Source: Paulinella micropora (taxonomy: Eukaryota; Cercozoa; Imbricatea; Euglyphida). From it: a stretch of 64,000 nucleotides of DNA. The position numbers and the translations under genes were made by a program. The stretch spans positions 276,869 through 340,868 of the forward strand of contig BJOX01000328.1 in NCBI GenBank assembly GCA_009731375.1. Reading direction: 5' to 3'. Shown here piece after piece: positions 45,553 to 59,305 of this stretch. The notes beneath the pieces are model-generated. The model ran no database searches. It was not told the origin of the DNA and was given only the letters and a program-made list of their open reading frames with translations. Position 1 is the first letter of the stretch, and the number at the start of each line of letters is the position of its first letter.

Positions 45553-45653
45553 CTTTCAAATGAGCCACTACACAAGCCGCAAAAGATCAGAACCGGCTGA
45601 GAACGAAACGTTTGAAGTCATTGCTCATTGTGGTCAAGTATAAGGAACTTCTC
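45553..45653 (+). mobile_element. Single arm of the palindromic element
   Basis: 'ctttcaaatgagccactaca' ... 'gtataaggaacttctc' is the right arm only, starting within a few bases of the hairpin apex and ending at the normal terminus. The left side joins GATA. It fits breakage or resection at the hairpin tip, or half-element capture during array growth. Confidence 0.82.
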
Positions 45654-45690
45654 AAATTTGTGTCCCATCCCCCTGGCTCCTCCTCCCGTC
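45654..45690. other. Unique patch
   Basis: 'aaatttgtgtcccatccccc' and following, leading into the minisatellite. Confidence 0.6.
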
Positions 45691-47100
45691 CTTCGATGTC
45701 TTCTCCTCCTAATCCTCCTTCTTCTCCTTCTCCTCCTTCTCCTCCTTCTCCCCCTGTCCACGTGTCTCTCTTCTCCCTTGTCTGTTTTTTGTTTTTAACT
45801 GTTCTTGCGTCCACCATTCGGCTGGCGGACGTCCACTCCTAATCCTCCTAATCCTCCTTCTCCTCCTTCTCCTCCTTCTCCTCTTCTCCTCCATCTCCTC
45901 CTTCTCCTCCTGCCCATGTGTCTCTCTTCTCCCTTGTCTGTCTTTGTTTTTACCTGTTCTTGCGTCCACCATTCGGCTGGTGGACGTCCACTCCTAATCC
46001 TCCTTCTCCTCCTTCTCCTCCTTCTCCCCCTGTCCACGTGTCTCTCTCCTCCCTTGTCTGTTTTTGTTTTTACCTGTTCTTGCGTCCACCATTCGGCTGG
46101 CGGACGTCCACTCCTTCTCCTCCTTCTCCTCCTCCTCTTTCTCCTCCTTTTCCTTCTTCTCCTCCTTCTCCCCCTGTCCACGTGTCTCTCTTCTCCCTTG
46201 TCTGTTTTTGTTTTTACCTGTTCTTGCGTCCACCATTCGGCTGGTGGAAGTCCACTCCTAATCCTCCTAATCCTCCTTCTCCTCCTTCTCCTTCTTCTCC
46301 TCCTGTCCATGTGTCTCTCTTCTCCCTTGTCAGTTTTTGTTTTTGCCTGCTCTTGCGTCCACCATTCCGCTGGCGGACGTCCACTCCTTCTCCTCCTTCT
46401 CCTCCTTCTCCCCCTGTCCACGTGTCTCTTTTCTCCCTTGTCTGTTTTTGTTTTTACCTGTTCTTGCGTCCACCATTCGGCTGGTGGACGCCACTCCTAA
46501 TCCTCCTAATCCTCCTTCTCCTCCTTCTCCTCCTGTCCATGTGTCTCTCTTCTCCCTTGTCAGTTTTTGTTTTTGCCTGCTCTTGCGTCCACCATTCCGC
46601 TGGCGGACGTCCACTCCTCCTCCTTCTCCTCCTTCTCCTCCTTCTCCCCCTGTCCACGTGTCTCTTTTCTCCCTTGTCTGTTTTTGTTTTTACCTGTTAT
46701 TGCGTCCACCATTCGGCTGGTGGACGTCCACTCCTAATCCTCCTTCTCCTCCTTCTCCTCCTCCTCCTGTCCATGTGTCTCTCTTCTCCCCTGTCTGTTT
46801 TTGTTTTAACCTGTTCTTGCGTCCACCATTCGGCTGGTGGACGTCCACTCCTAATCCTCCTTCTCCTCCTTCTCCTCCTTCTCCTCCTTCTCCATCTCCT
46901 CCTCCTCCTCCTGTCCATGTGTCTCTTCTCCCTTGTCTGTTTCTTGATTGTACCTGTTCTTGCGTCCACCATTCGGCTGGTGGACGTCCACTCCTAATCC
47001 TCCTTCTCCTCCTTCTCCTCCTGTCCATATCTCTCTTCTCCCTTGTCTGTTTTTGTTTTTACCTGTTCTTGCGTCCACCACTCGGCTGGCGGACGTCCAC
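45691..47100. repeat. Minisatellite, 11 units of ~110-155 bp
   Basis: Unit: (cctccttct)n, 'cctgtccacgtgtctctctt' ctcccttgtctgtttttgtt tttacctgttct, 'tgcgtccaccattcggctgg' tggacgtccactcctaatcc. 'tgcgtccacc' is at 45806, 45961, 46081, 46225, 46354, 46465, 46584, 46701, 46819, 46961 and 47070. Variant units (tgcctgctcttgcg, attccgctgg) at 46354 and 46584 show a two-unit higher-order duplication. The array is open in one forward frame for about 360 codons (45918-46997; VHVSLFSLVCFCFYLFLRPP repeats) and in minus frames (WWTQEQ.KTKTDK). Variable unit length, low complexity and openness on both strands argue against a protein. Confidence 0.88.
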
Positions 47101-47203
47101 GACTGTTGGATTTGATAGGCAAACAATCTCGCAGTACCTTTACACACACATACATATTAAATAGTACTATATTAATAAGAATATAATAGTAATAATGATA
47201 ACG

Positions 47204-47244
<41 letters not shown>

Positions 47245-47266
47245 GATAGTGATGATGATGATGATG

Positions 47267-47329
<63 letters not shown>

Positions 47330-47406
47330 GTAATAATAATATTAATAATATAATGATAAAAATAATAATAATAATAATAATAATAACAATAATAATAATA
47401 ATAATA

Positions 47407-47458
<52 letters not shown>

Positions 47459-47541
47459 TAATAATGATAATAATAATAATAATAATAATTTGATAGGCAA
47501 ACAATGTCGCAATAACTGTGCATACACATAACATCAAAAGT

Positions 47542-47611
<70 letters not shown>
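47101..47611. repeat. (AAT)n arrays with duplicated cassette
   Basis: 'atttgataggcaaacaatct' + cgcagtacc at 47109-47140 and 'atttgataggcaaacaatgt' + cgcaataactgtgcatacac at 47488-47530 flank an AAT/GAT array. A second AAT run (47545-47611) is the minus-strand (ATT)n tail of the SINE. Confidence 0.9.
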
Positions 47612-47842
47612 GTGCTTCTCTGTCAATGGCTGATGCAAATCTGCACATGCGCCTCCATCGTCTCACCCGTGAGGGGAGTACGAAGAATTGACGATAGGCT
47701 CTAATGACACCCCCGCAAGGGCAGTTCCAACACTTCCAGACGGACCGGTATGTTCAATGAAAATACTGGTGGCACCGACGGGAATCGAACTGGCGACAGG
47801 GCCCAGATGGTAGAACTTGACCACTGGGCTATCACGGTGTCC
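47612..47842 (-). mobile_element. tRNA-derived SINE, copy 1 (full body)
   Basis: On the minus strand: 'ggacaccgtgatagcccagt' ggtcaag... with an A box (tgatagcccagtgg, + coordinates 47821-47834) and a perfect B box (gttcgattc, 47782-47790) about 30 bp further on. This is the internal pol III promoter layout of a tRNA head. A tRNA-unrelated body (tgcgggggtgtcattagagc ... ttgacagagaagcac) follows, then an (ATT)n tail. 231 bp without tail. The head does not retain a full cloverleaf that I would trust as a working tRNA. Confidence 0.85.
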
Positions 47843-47926
<84 letters not shown>

Positions 47927-47946
47927 TGATGATGATGATGATGATG

Positions 47947-48007
<61 letters not shown>

Positions 48008-48116
48008 CAATAATAATAATAATAATAATAATAATACTAATAGTTAACAATAATAATAATAGTAATAATAATAATATAATAATAATAATAATAATAATAA
48101 CAACAACAACAACAAC

Positions 48117-48148
<32 letters not shown>

Positions 48149-48155
48149 CAACAAC

Positions 48156-48187
<32 letters not shown>

Positions 48188-48194
48188 CAACAAC

Positions 48195-48241
<47 letters not shown>

Positions 48242-48258
48242 TAATAATGATAATAATG

Positions 48259-48304
<46 letters not shown>
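47843..48304. repeat. (AAT)n/(CAA)n arrays
   Basis: AAT with GAT, ACT and CAA blocks. CAA runs at 48100-48117, 48145-48156 and 48184-48195 recur at even spacing, indicating a duplicated block. Confidence 0.95.
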
Positions 48305-48399
48305 TAAATGTGGGAGGAACAACAACAACAACATCGGCAACAGCAAAGTAACGAAAACAGCAACAGAAACGACGACGACGACAACAGCAACAGCAACAA

Positions 48400-48430
<31 letters not shown>

Positions 48431-48733
48431 GACGACGACGACGACGACGACGACAAGAAGACGACAAGAAGAAGAAGAAGAAGAAGAAGAAGAAGAAGAA
48501 GAAGAAGAAGAAGAAGAAGAAGAAGAAGAAGAAGAAGAAGATAAGGAAGAGGAGGAGGAGGAGGAGGAGGAGGAGGAGGAGGAGGAGGAGAAGAAGAAAA
48601 AGAAGAAGAAGAAGAAGAAGAAGAAGAAGAAGAAGAAGAAGAAGAAGAAGAAGGAGGAGGAGGAGGAGGAGGAGGAGGAGGAGAAGAAGAAGAAGAAGAA
48701 GAAGAAGAAGAAGAAGAGAAGAAGAAGAAGAAG

Positions 48734-48764
<31 letters not shown>

Positions 48765-48827
48765 CCAACAACAACAACAAGAATAACAACAACAACAAGA
48801 ACAACAACAATAACGACAACGACAACG

Positions 48828-48860
<33 letters not shown>

Positions 48861-48862
48861 GG

Positions 48863-48900
<38 letters not shown>

Positions 48901-48924
48901 GAACAAGAACAGCAGCAGCAGCAC

Positions 48925-49005
<81 letters not shown>

Positions 49006-49075
49006 AAGTAGTTAGTAGTAGTTAGTAGTAGTAGTAGTAGTAGTAGTAGCAGCAGCAGCAGTGTCATACGTCCTT

Positions 49076-49079
<4 letters not shown>
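48305..49079. repeat. (CAA)n, (GAC)n, (GAA)n, (GGA)n, (AGC)n, (AGT)n blocks
   Basis: A patch at 48308-48360 (gtgggaggaacaacaacaac, atcggcaacagcaaagtaac) leads into CAA and GAC, GAA/GGA 48460-48762, CAA 48765-48905, AGC 48909-48942, AGT 48943-49050, AGC to 49061. Adjacent trinucleotides usually differ by one base. Confidence 0.95.
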
Positions 49080-49129
<50 letters not shown>

Positions 49130-49131
49130 TC

Positions 49132-49188
<57 letters not shown>
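49080..49188. repeat. (TC)n
   Basis: TC with rare TTTC/CCTC, ending at a 239-bp gap. Confidence 0.96.
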
Positions 49189-49427
49189 NNNNNNNNNNNN
49201 NNNNNNNNNNNNNNNNNNNNNNNNNNNNNNNNNNNNNNNNNNNNNNNNNNNNNNNNNNNNNNNNNNNNNNNNNNNNNNNNNNNNNNNNNNNNNNNNNNNN
49301 NNNNNNNNNNNNNNNNNNNNNNNNNNNNNNNNNNNNNNNNNNNNNNNNNNNNNNNNNNNNNNNNNNNNNNNNNNNNNNNNNNNNNNNNNNNNNNNNNNNN
49401 NNNNNNNNNNNNNNNNNNNNNNNNNNN

Positions 49428-49484
<57 letters not shown>

Positions 49485-49525
49485 GCGTACGCGTTACGAA
49501 GAATAAACAACTGCACCAGCCTACG

Positions 49526-49577
<52 letters not shown>

Positions 49578-49629
49578 CATACATACACACATCAACGCGT
49601 TACGAAGAATAAACAACTGCACCAGCCTA

Positions 49630-49700
<71 letters not shown>

Positions 49701-49738
49701 TATATGCGTTACGAAGAATAAACAACTGCACCAGCCTA

Positions 49739-49773
<35 letters not shown>

Positions 49774-49839
49774 TGATTTATTTATTTATTTATATATATA
49801 CATGCGTTACGAAGAATAAACAACTACACCAGCCTACGC

Positions 49840-49895
<56 letters not shown>

Positions 49896-49935
49896 ACGCG
49901 TTACGAAGAATAAACAACTGCACCAGCCTACGCAT

Positions 49936-49981
<46 letters not shown>

Positions 49982-50067
49982 GTATATATATACATACATA
50001 CATACATACATACATACATACATACATCAACGCGTTACGAAGAATACACAACTGCATCAGCCTACGC

Positions 50068-50128
<61 letters not shown>

Positions 50129-50160
50129 ACGCGTTACGAAGAATAAACAACTGCACCAGC

Positions 50161-50212
<52 letters not shown>

Positions 50213-50355
50213 NNNNNNNNNNNNNNNNNNNNNNNNNNNNNNNNNNNNNNNNNNNNNNNNNNNNNNNNNNNNNNNNNNNNNNNNNNNNNNNNNNNNNNNN
50301 NNNNNNNNNNNNNNNNNNNNNNNNNNNNNNNNNNNNNNNNNNNATATATATATAT

Positions 50356-50416
<61 letters not shown>

Positions 50417-50449
50417 TTACGAAGAATAAACAACTGCACCAGCCTACGC

Positions 50450-50507
<58 letters not shown>

Positions 50508-50560
50508 GCGTTACGAAGAATAAACAACTACACCAGCCTACGCATATATATATATGTATA

Positions 50561-50608
<48 letters not shown>

Positions 50609-50646
50609 ACGCGTTACGAAGAATAAACAACTGCACCAGCCTACGC

Positions 50647-50691
<45 letters not shown>

Positions 50692-50739
50692 CATACATAC
50701 ATCAACGCGTCACGAAGAATAAACAACTGCATCAGCCTA

Positions 50740-50815
<76 letters not shown>
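49428..50815. repeat. Cassette-(AT)n array, eleven copies of a ~45-bp cassette
   Basis: 'gcgttacgaagaataaacaa' + ctgcaccagcctacgcata is at 49491, 49596, 49706, 49803, 49897, 50032, 50131, 50413, 50508, 50611 and 50707, all in one orientation. Half are preceded by 'catcaac'. Spacers are AT and some ATAC. Cassettes differ by only one or a few bases (tacacaactgcatcagc at 50032; cgtcacgaag at 50707), and several variants recur in different copies. A 131-bp gap lies inside. Confidence 0.93.
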
Positions 50816-50816
<1 letters not shown>

Positions 50817-50826
50817 CAACATAATT

Positions 50827-50872
<46 letters not shown>

Positions 50873-51076
50873 TATATACACACTAGGTGATGCAGACAGG
50901 TAGATTGGACAATGAAATGGCAGCTCAGGTAGGTACATGCATACATACATGTGTACGGATATGTGTATATTCTTGTATGTATATATTTTTTGTATGTATG
51001 TATGTATACAACTTATGTATGGAGTATGTATGTATGTGTTATGTATGCATGCATGTCTATGGTTGAATTGCTTCAA
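50816..51076. repeat. (TC)n, unique patch, (ATAC)n/(TATG)n
   Basis: TC 50827-50853, AT, unique 50880-50935 (ctaggtgatgcagacaggta, gattggacaatgaaatggca), ATAC and TATG to 51050, unique to the placeholder. Confidence 0.9.
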
Positions 51077-51086
51077 NNNNNNNNNN

Positions 51087-52090
51087 TGATATAGATATAG
51101 ATATAGATATAGATATGGATAGAGATAGAGCTATAGACAGATAGAGATAGAGATAGAGATAGAGATAGAGATAGAGATAGATAGATCCATGTACATGCAC
51201 CGACGTGCCCACATTTTCCCATGCTTTATCTATATCTATATATATATCTATAACTATATCTTTTTCTATATCTATATCTATATCTATATCTATGTCTATA
51301 TCTTTACCGACGTGCCCACATTTTTATCTATATCTGTGGGCACGTCGGTAAAGATATAGACATAGATATAGATATAGATATAGATATAGATATAGATATA
51401 GATATAGATATAGATAGGCAAAATGTGGGCACGTCGGTAAAGATATAGATATAGATATAGATATAGATATAGATATAGATATAGATATAGAAATAGATAT
51501 AGATATAGATATAGATATAGATATAGATATCTAGCATGGCAAAATGTGGGCACGTCGGTAAAGATATAGACAGAGATATAGATATAGATATAGATATAGA
51601 TATAGATATAGATATGATGCATGGCAAATGTGGGCACGCCGGTAAAAGATATAGACAATAGATGTAGATATAGATATAGATATAGATGTAGATATAGATA
51701 TAGATATAGATATAGATAAAGCATGGCAAAATGTGGGCACGTCGGTAATAGATATACAAAGATATAGATATAGATATAGATATAGATATAGATATATAAA
51801 TATAGATAAAAATGTGTTTTATCTATATCTATATCTATATCTATATCTATATCTATATCTATATCTATATCTAAATCTATATTATATCTATATCTATATC
51901 TATATCTATATCTATATCTATATCTATATCTATATCTATATCTATATATATATATCTATATCTGTATCTATACCTATATCTATATCTATATCTATATCTA
52001 TATCTATGTCTATATCTATTACCGACGTGCCCACATTTTGCCATGCTTTATCTATATCTATATCTATATCTATATCTATATCTATATCTA
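51087..52090. repeat. (GATATA)n/(TATATC)n array with a cassette in both orientations
   Basis: Cassette 'gcatggcaaaatgtgggcac' + gtcggtaa: minus at 51188-51228, 51303-51326 and 52019-52050; plus at 51336-51354, 51420-51442, 51534-51562, 51613-51645 and 51719-51750. The hexanucleotide reads TATATC next to minus copies and GATATA next to plus copies, so cassette and array invert together. 51303-51354 is a perfect 20-bp-arm hairpin. Confidence 0.92.
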
Positions 52091-52163
52091 TTACCGCCGG
52101 GCCCACATTTTTCCATGCTTTTGAAATGAAGACCAACCTTGCAAATCTACAGGGATCGCCTAC
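52091..52163. other. Uninterrupted core between (TATATC)n and (ATAC)n arrays
   Basis: 'ttaccgccgggcccacattt' ttccatgcttttgaaatgaa gaccaaccttgcaaatctac agggatcgcctac. The left half is the cassette of 51.2-52.05 kb, the right half the cassette of 52.3-54.0 kb, joined only here. Confidence 0.83.
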
Positions 52164-52867
52164 ACATACATATATACATACATACATACATACATGCATA
52201 CATATATGCATACATACATGCATACATACAAACACATTTTCATACATATATACATACATATATACATATATACATACATACATACAAACATACACACATA
52301 CATACATACATACATACATACATATGTATTTTTATATAGTATGTATGTAGAACGCTTTTGAAATGACGACCAACCTTGCATATGTATGTATGTATGTTGT
52401 ATGTATGTATGTATATATGTATGTATGTATGTATATATGTATAGAAATATGTATGTATGTATGTATGTATGTATGTGTGTATGTATATATGTATGTATGT
52501 ATATAGTATGTATGTAGAACGCTTTTGGAAATGACGACCAACCTTGCAAATCGACAGAGATCGCCTACACATACATATATACATACATACATACATACAT
52601 ACATACACACATACACACATACACATTTTCATACATATATACATACATACATATATATATATATACATACATACATACATACATACATACAACATACAAC
52701 ATACATACATACATATGTATTCTTATATAGTATGTATGTAGAACGCTTTTGAAATGACGACCAACCTTGCATATTTATGTATATATGTATGTATGTATGT
52801 ATGCATGTATGTATATATGTATATATGTATGTACGTATGTATATATGTATAGAAATATGTATGTATG

Positions 52868-52901
<34 letters not shown>

Positions 52902-53124
52902 TGTATGTCTGTATGTATGTATGTATGTATGTGTGTATGTGTGTATGTATGTATGTATGTATGTATGTATGTATATAGTATGTATGTAGAACGCTTTTGA
53001 AATGACGACATTGTAAATCGACAGAGATCGCCTACAATAATACATATGTACGTTTGTATGTATGTATGTATGTATGTATGTATGTATGTATGTATGCATC
53101 GACAGAGGTCGCCTACAAGAATAC

Positions 53125-53155
<31 letters not shown>

Positions 53156-53344
53156 TGTATGTATGTATGTATGTATGTATGTATGTATGTATGTATGTAT
53201 TGTAAATCGACAGAGATTGCCTACAAGAATACATATGTATGTTTGTATGTATGTATGTATGTATTTATGTATGTATTTATGTATGCATGTATGTATGTAT
53301 ATATGTATGTATTGTAAATCGACAGAGATCGCCTACAAGAATAC

Positions 53345-53375
<31 letters not shown>

Positions 53376-53512
53376 TGTATGTATGTATGTATATATGTAT
53401 GCATTGTAAATCGACAGAGATCGCCTACAAGAATACATATGTATGTTTGTATGTATGTATGTATGTATGTATGTATGTATTGTAAATCGACAGAGATTGC
53501 CTACAAGAATAC

Positions 53513-53543
<31 letters not shown>

Positions 53544-53717
53544 TGTATGTATTGTAAATCGACAGAGATCGCCTACAAGAATACATACGTATGTATGTTT
53601 GTTTGCATGTATGTATGTATGTATGTATGTATGTATGTATGTATGTATGTATGTATGTATGTATGTATGTATATATATATATATGTATGTATGTATGTAT
53701 GTACGTATGATTGTATG

Positions 53718-53751
<34 letters not shown>

Positions 53752-53985
53752 TGTATGTAAATATGTAGAACGTTTTGGAAAGGAAGACCAACCATGTATG
53801 TATGTATGTATGTATCTATGTTTGTATGTATGTATGTACGTACGTATGTACGTACGTACGTATGTATGTATGTATGTATGTATGTATGTATGTATGTATG
53901 TATGTATATAAATATGCATGTATATATGTATGTATATATGTGGAATGCTTTGGGAATCGACAGAGATTGCATACAAGAATAGATG
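52164..53985. repeat. (ATAC)n/(TATG)n array with cassette, about twelve copies
   Basis: Long form 'gaacgcttttgaaatgacga' ccaaccttgcaaatcgacag agatcgcctac at 52350 (truncated), 52517, 52741 (truncated) and 52988. Short form 'taaatcgacagagatcgcct' acaagaatacatatg at 53097, 53202, 53313, 53406, 53482 and 53554. End pieces at 53765 and 53939. The six short-form copies start 76-111 bp apart (spacings 105, 111, 93, 76, 72 approximately). Long YVCM/HTYI frames here are translated microsatellite. Confidence 0.92.
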
Positions 53986-53993
53986 GATGGATG

Positions 53994-54032
<39 letters not shown>

Positions 54033-54090
54033 GGACATATCTATCTATCTCTCACCTCATTCCTTAGCACTTTCCGATGCTCCTACAAAT

Positions 54091-54182
<92 letters not shown>

Positions 54183-54232
54183 GTATATATATACGTATAT
54201 ATATATATTGCCGTTGTTCCTACAGTACACAT

Positions 54233-54291
<59 letters not shown>

Positions 54292-54316
54292 TTTCCGATG
54301 CTCTTACAGTACATAT

Positions 54317-54363
<47 letters not shown>

Positions 54364-54469
54364 TCCGATGTTCCTACAGTACACATTGCATATTATATAT
54401 ATATATATATGTATATATATATAATATATATATATACAAATATATATAAATGTATATATATATATATGT

Positions 54470-54502
<33 letters not shown>

Positions 54503-54546
54503 ATATTATGTATATAATATATGTATATATACGTATACATATACAT

Positions 54547-54587
<41 letters not shown>

Positions 54588-54644
54588 TATATATATATAT
54601 ATATAGCTGATGTGTGTTGGAGAGAGAGGTATATTTTCGCCCCC
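53986..54644. repeat. (GATA)n, (CA)n, (AT)n with ~28-bp cassette
   Basis: Cassette 'actttccgatgctcctacaa' atgtacac at 54069, 'ttgccgttgttcctacagta' cacatggcat at 54209, 'actttccgatgctcttacag' tacatattgcat at 54290 and 'attccgatgttcctacagta' cacattgcat at 54361. AT/TATACA to 54605, then unique (ctgatgtgtgttggagagag) to the gap. Confidence 0.91.
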
Positions 54645-55031
54645 NNNNNNNNNNNNNNNNNNNNNNNNNNNNNNNNNNNNNNNNNNNNNNNNNNNNNNNN
54701 NNNNNNNNNNNNNNNNNNNNNNNNNNNNNNNNNNNNNNNNNNNNNNNNNNNNNNNNNNNNNNNNNNNNNNNNNNNNNNNNNNNNNNNNNNNNNNNNNNNN
54801 NNNNNNNNNNNNNNNNNNNNNNNNNNNNNNNNNNNNNNNNNNNNNNNNNNNNNNNNNNNNNNNNNNNNNNNNNNNNNNNNNNNNNNNNNNNNNNNNNNNN
54901 NNNNNNNNNNNNNNNNNNNNNNNNNNNNNNNNNNNNNNNNNNNNNNNNNNNNNNNNNNNNNNNNNNNNNNNNNNNNNNNNNNNNNNNNNNNNNNNNNNNN
55001 NNNNNNNNNNNNNNNNNNNNNNNNNNNNNNN

Positions 55032-55076
55032 CAAACAAACAAACAAACAAACAAACAAAACAAAACCCCCCCCCCC

Positions 55077-55107
<31 letters not shown>

Positions 55108-55262
55108 AAGAAAGAAAGAAAGAAAGAAAAAGAAAGAAAAAGAAAGAAAAAGAAAGAAAAAGAAAGAAAGAAAGAAAGAAAGAAAAAGAAAAAGAAAAAG
55201 AAATGTAAGAGATAGAATAAGCACATACATACATACATACATACATACTACATACATACATT
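55032..55262. repeat. (CAAA)n, poly(C), (GA)n, (GAAA)n, (ATAC)n
   Basis: CAAA 55032-55065, 12 C at 55066-55077, A run, GA 55085-55107, GAAA/GAAAAA 55108-55202, ATAC 55226-55262. Confidence 0.94.
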
Positions 55263-58085
<2,823 letters not shown>

Positions 58086-58508
58086 CGGGGGGGATGCAGA
58101 GGGCCAGCTGCGCAGTGCTCCGGCCTAAAACCAAACTCCCTATAATGACGATTTTGTGTCCGCCGTTAATCACGCGCAGCGCAAGGGCTAAACAGGCAAC
58201 CAACTCCTGACCATGGCTGATGAAGTCGGGGCGTGATGCAAAGGGTTGATGAAGTCGGGGTTGTAGAAGGTAACTCACAACGAGCGTGAACTCCTGAAAC
58301 CTCGACTTGCGTGTGACATCATCTCCTTAGGGCACACGCTCCTGGGGAGTGTTCTAGTGTTGTCCCGTATAGTTCAAAAGGGCTCGGCTACCTTTCGGCT
58401 TGAACTGGGCACAGACACCAACCACAGCGAGACAGTGGTTGATGTGGAGCTTGGCCGGTGCTGAAAGTTCTTGTCGGGGGTAGTATAGGAATGGCTTTTC
58501 AAGCTAAG
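58086..58508. other. Unique ~420-bp stretch, no recognised gene
   Basis: The second-longest complex sequence in the window not assigned to a repeat family. 'tgatgaagtcggggcgtgat' and 'tgatgaagtcggggttgtag' are a short internal duplication. Minus frame 58081-58278 (65 aa) has no motif I know. CTAT arrays lie on both sides; the right junction reads ttaaacatatctatctatct. Possibly a transposon fragment or captured genomic DNA. Confidence 0.5.
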
Positions 58509-58528
58509 CCACGCCCATAGATTAAACA

Positions 58529-58605
<77 letters not shown>

Positions 58606-58618
58606 CTCTATCTATCTC

Positions 58619-58678
<60 letters not shown>

Positions 58679-58829
58679 ATCTATCTATCCATCCATCCAT
58701 CCATCCATCCGTCTATCCATCTATTCATCCATCTATCTATGTATCTATCGATCTATCTACCTTACCTCCAATGTAGCGAAGTTCAAACAGAATTGCGTTG
58801 TGTAGTTAGTTATCTATCTATCTATCTAC

Positions 58830-58900
<71 letters not shown>

Positions 58901-59013
58901 ATCTAATCTAATCTATCCATCCATCCATCCATCCATCCATCCATCTTTCCATCTATCCATCCATCTATCCATCTATCCATCCATCTATCTATTTATCTAT
59001 CTATCTATCTCTC
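58509..59013. repeat. (CTAT)n/(CATC)n with cassette copy
   Basis: CTAT to 58676, CATC, cassette at 58764-58812, CTAT, CATC with CTTT variants to 59013. Confidence 0.94.
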
Positions 59014-59099
59014 TTACCTCCAATGTAGCGAAGTTCAAACAGAATTGCGTTGTGTAAAGCTCTACTGCTTTCAGATCTCTTGTGGGATCAACCTTCATT
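59014..59099. other. Uninterrupted core between CTAT and GATA arrays
   Basis: 'ttacctccaatgtagcgaag' ttcaaacagaattgcgttgt gtaaagctctactgctttca gatctcttgtgggatcaacc ttcat. The left half recurs in 57.3-58.8 kb. The right half (aaagctctactgctttaata tcccttgtgggatcaacc) recurs at 60380-60425, 60450-60490 and 60660-60698. Confidence 0.84.
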
Positions 59100-59111
59100 A
59101 TATATATGTAT

Positions 59112-59150
<39 letters not shown>

Positions 59151-59192
59151 TATAGATAGGTAGGTAGGTAGGTAGGTAGGTAGGTAGGTAGG

Positions 59193-59260
<68 letters not shown>

Positions 59261-59263
59261 TAG

Positions 59264-59294
<31 letters not shown>

Positions 59295-59305
59295 GATAGA
59301 TAGAT
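59100..59305. repeat. (GATA)n/(GGTA)n: tail of the retrotransposon fragment
   Basis: AT, GATA, GGTA 59157-59192, GATA and GACA, then directly the C4 fragment. On the minus strand this is the (ATCT)n tail. Confidence 0.94.

Noticed and set aside
47750-47842. Functional tRNA gene
   Set aside because: A and B boxes are present, but the sequence continues as a repeated SINE body with (ATT)n tail and I cannot fold a credible full cloverleaf.
49428-50815. CRISPR-like array (conserved repeat, variable spacer)
   Set aside because: Spacers are AT/ATAC microsatellite of irregular length, not unique sequence; eukaryotic context; no cas genes.
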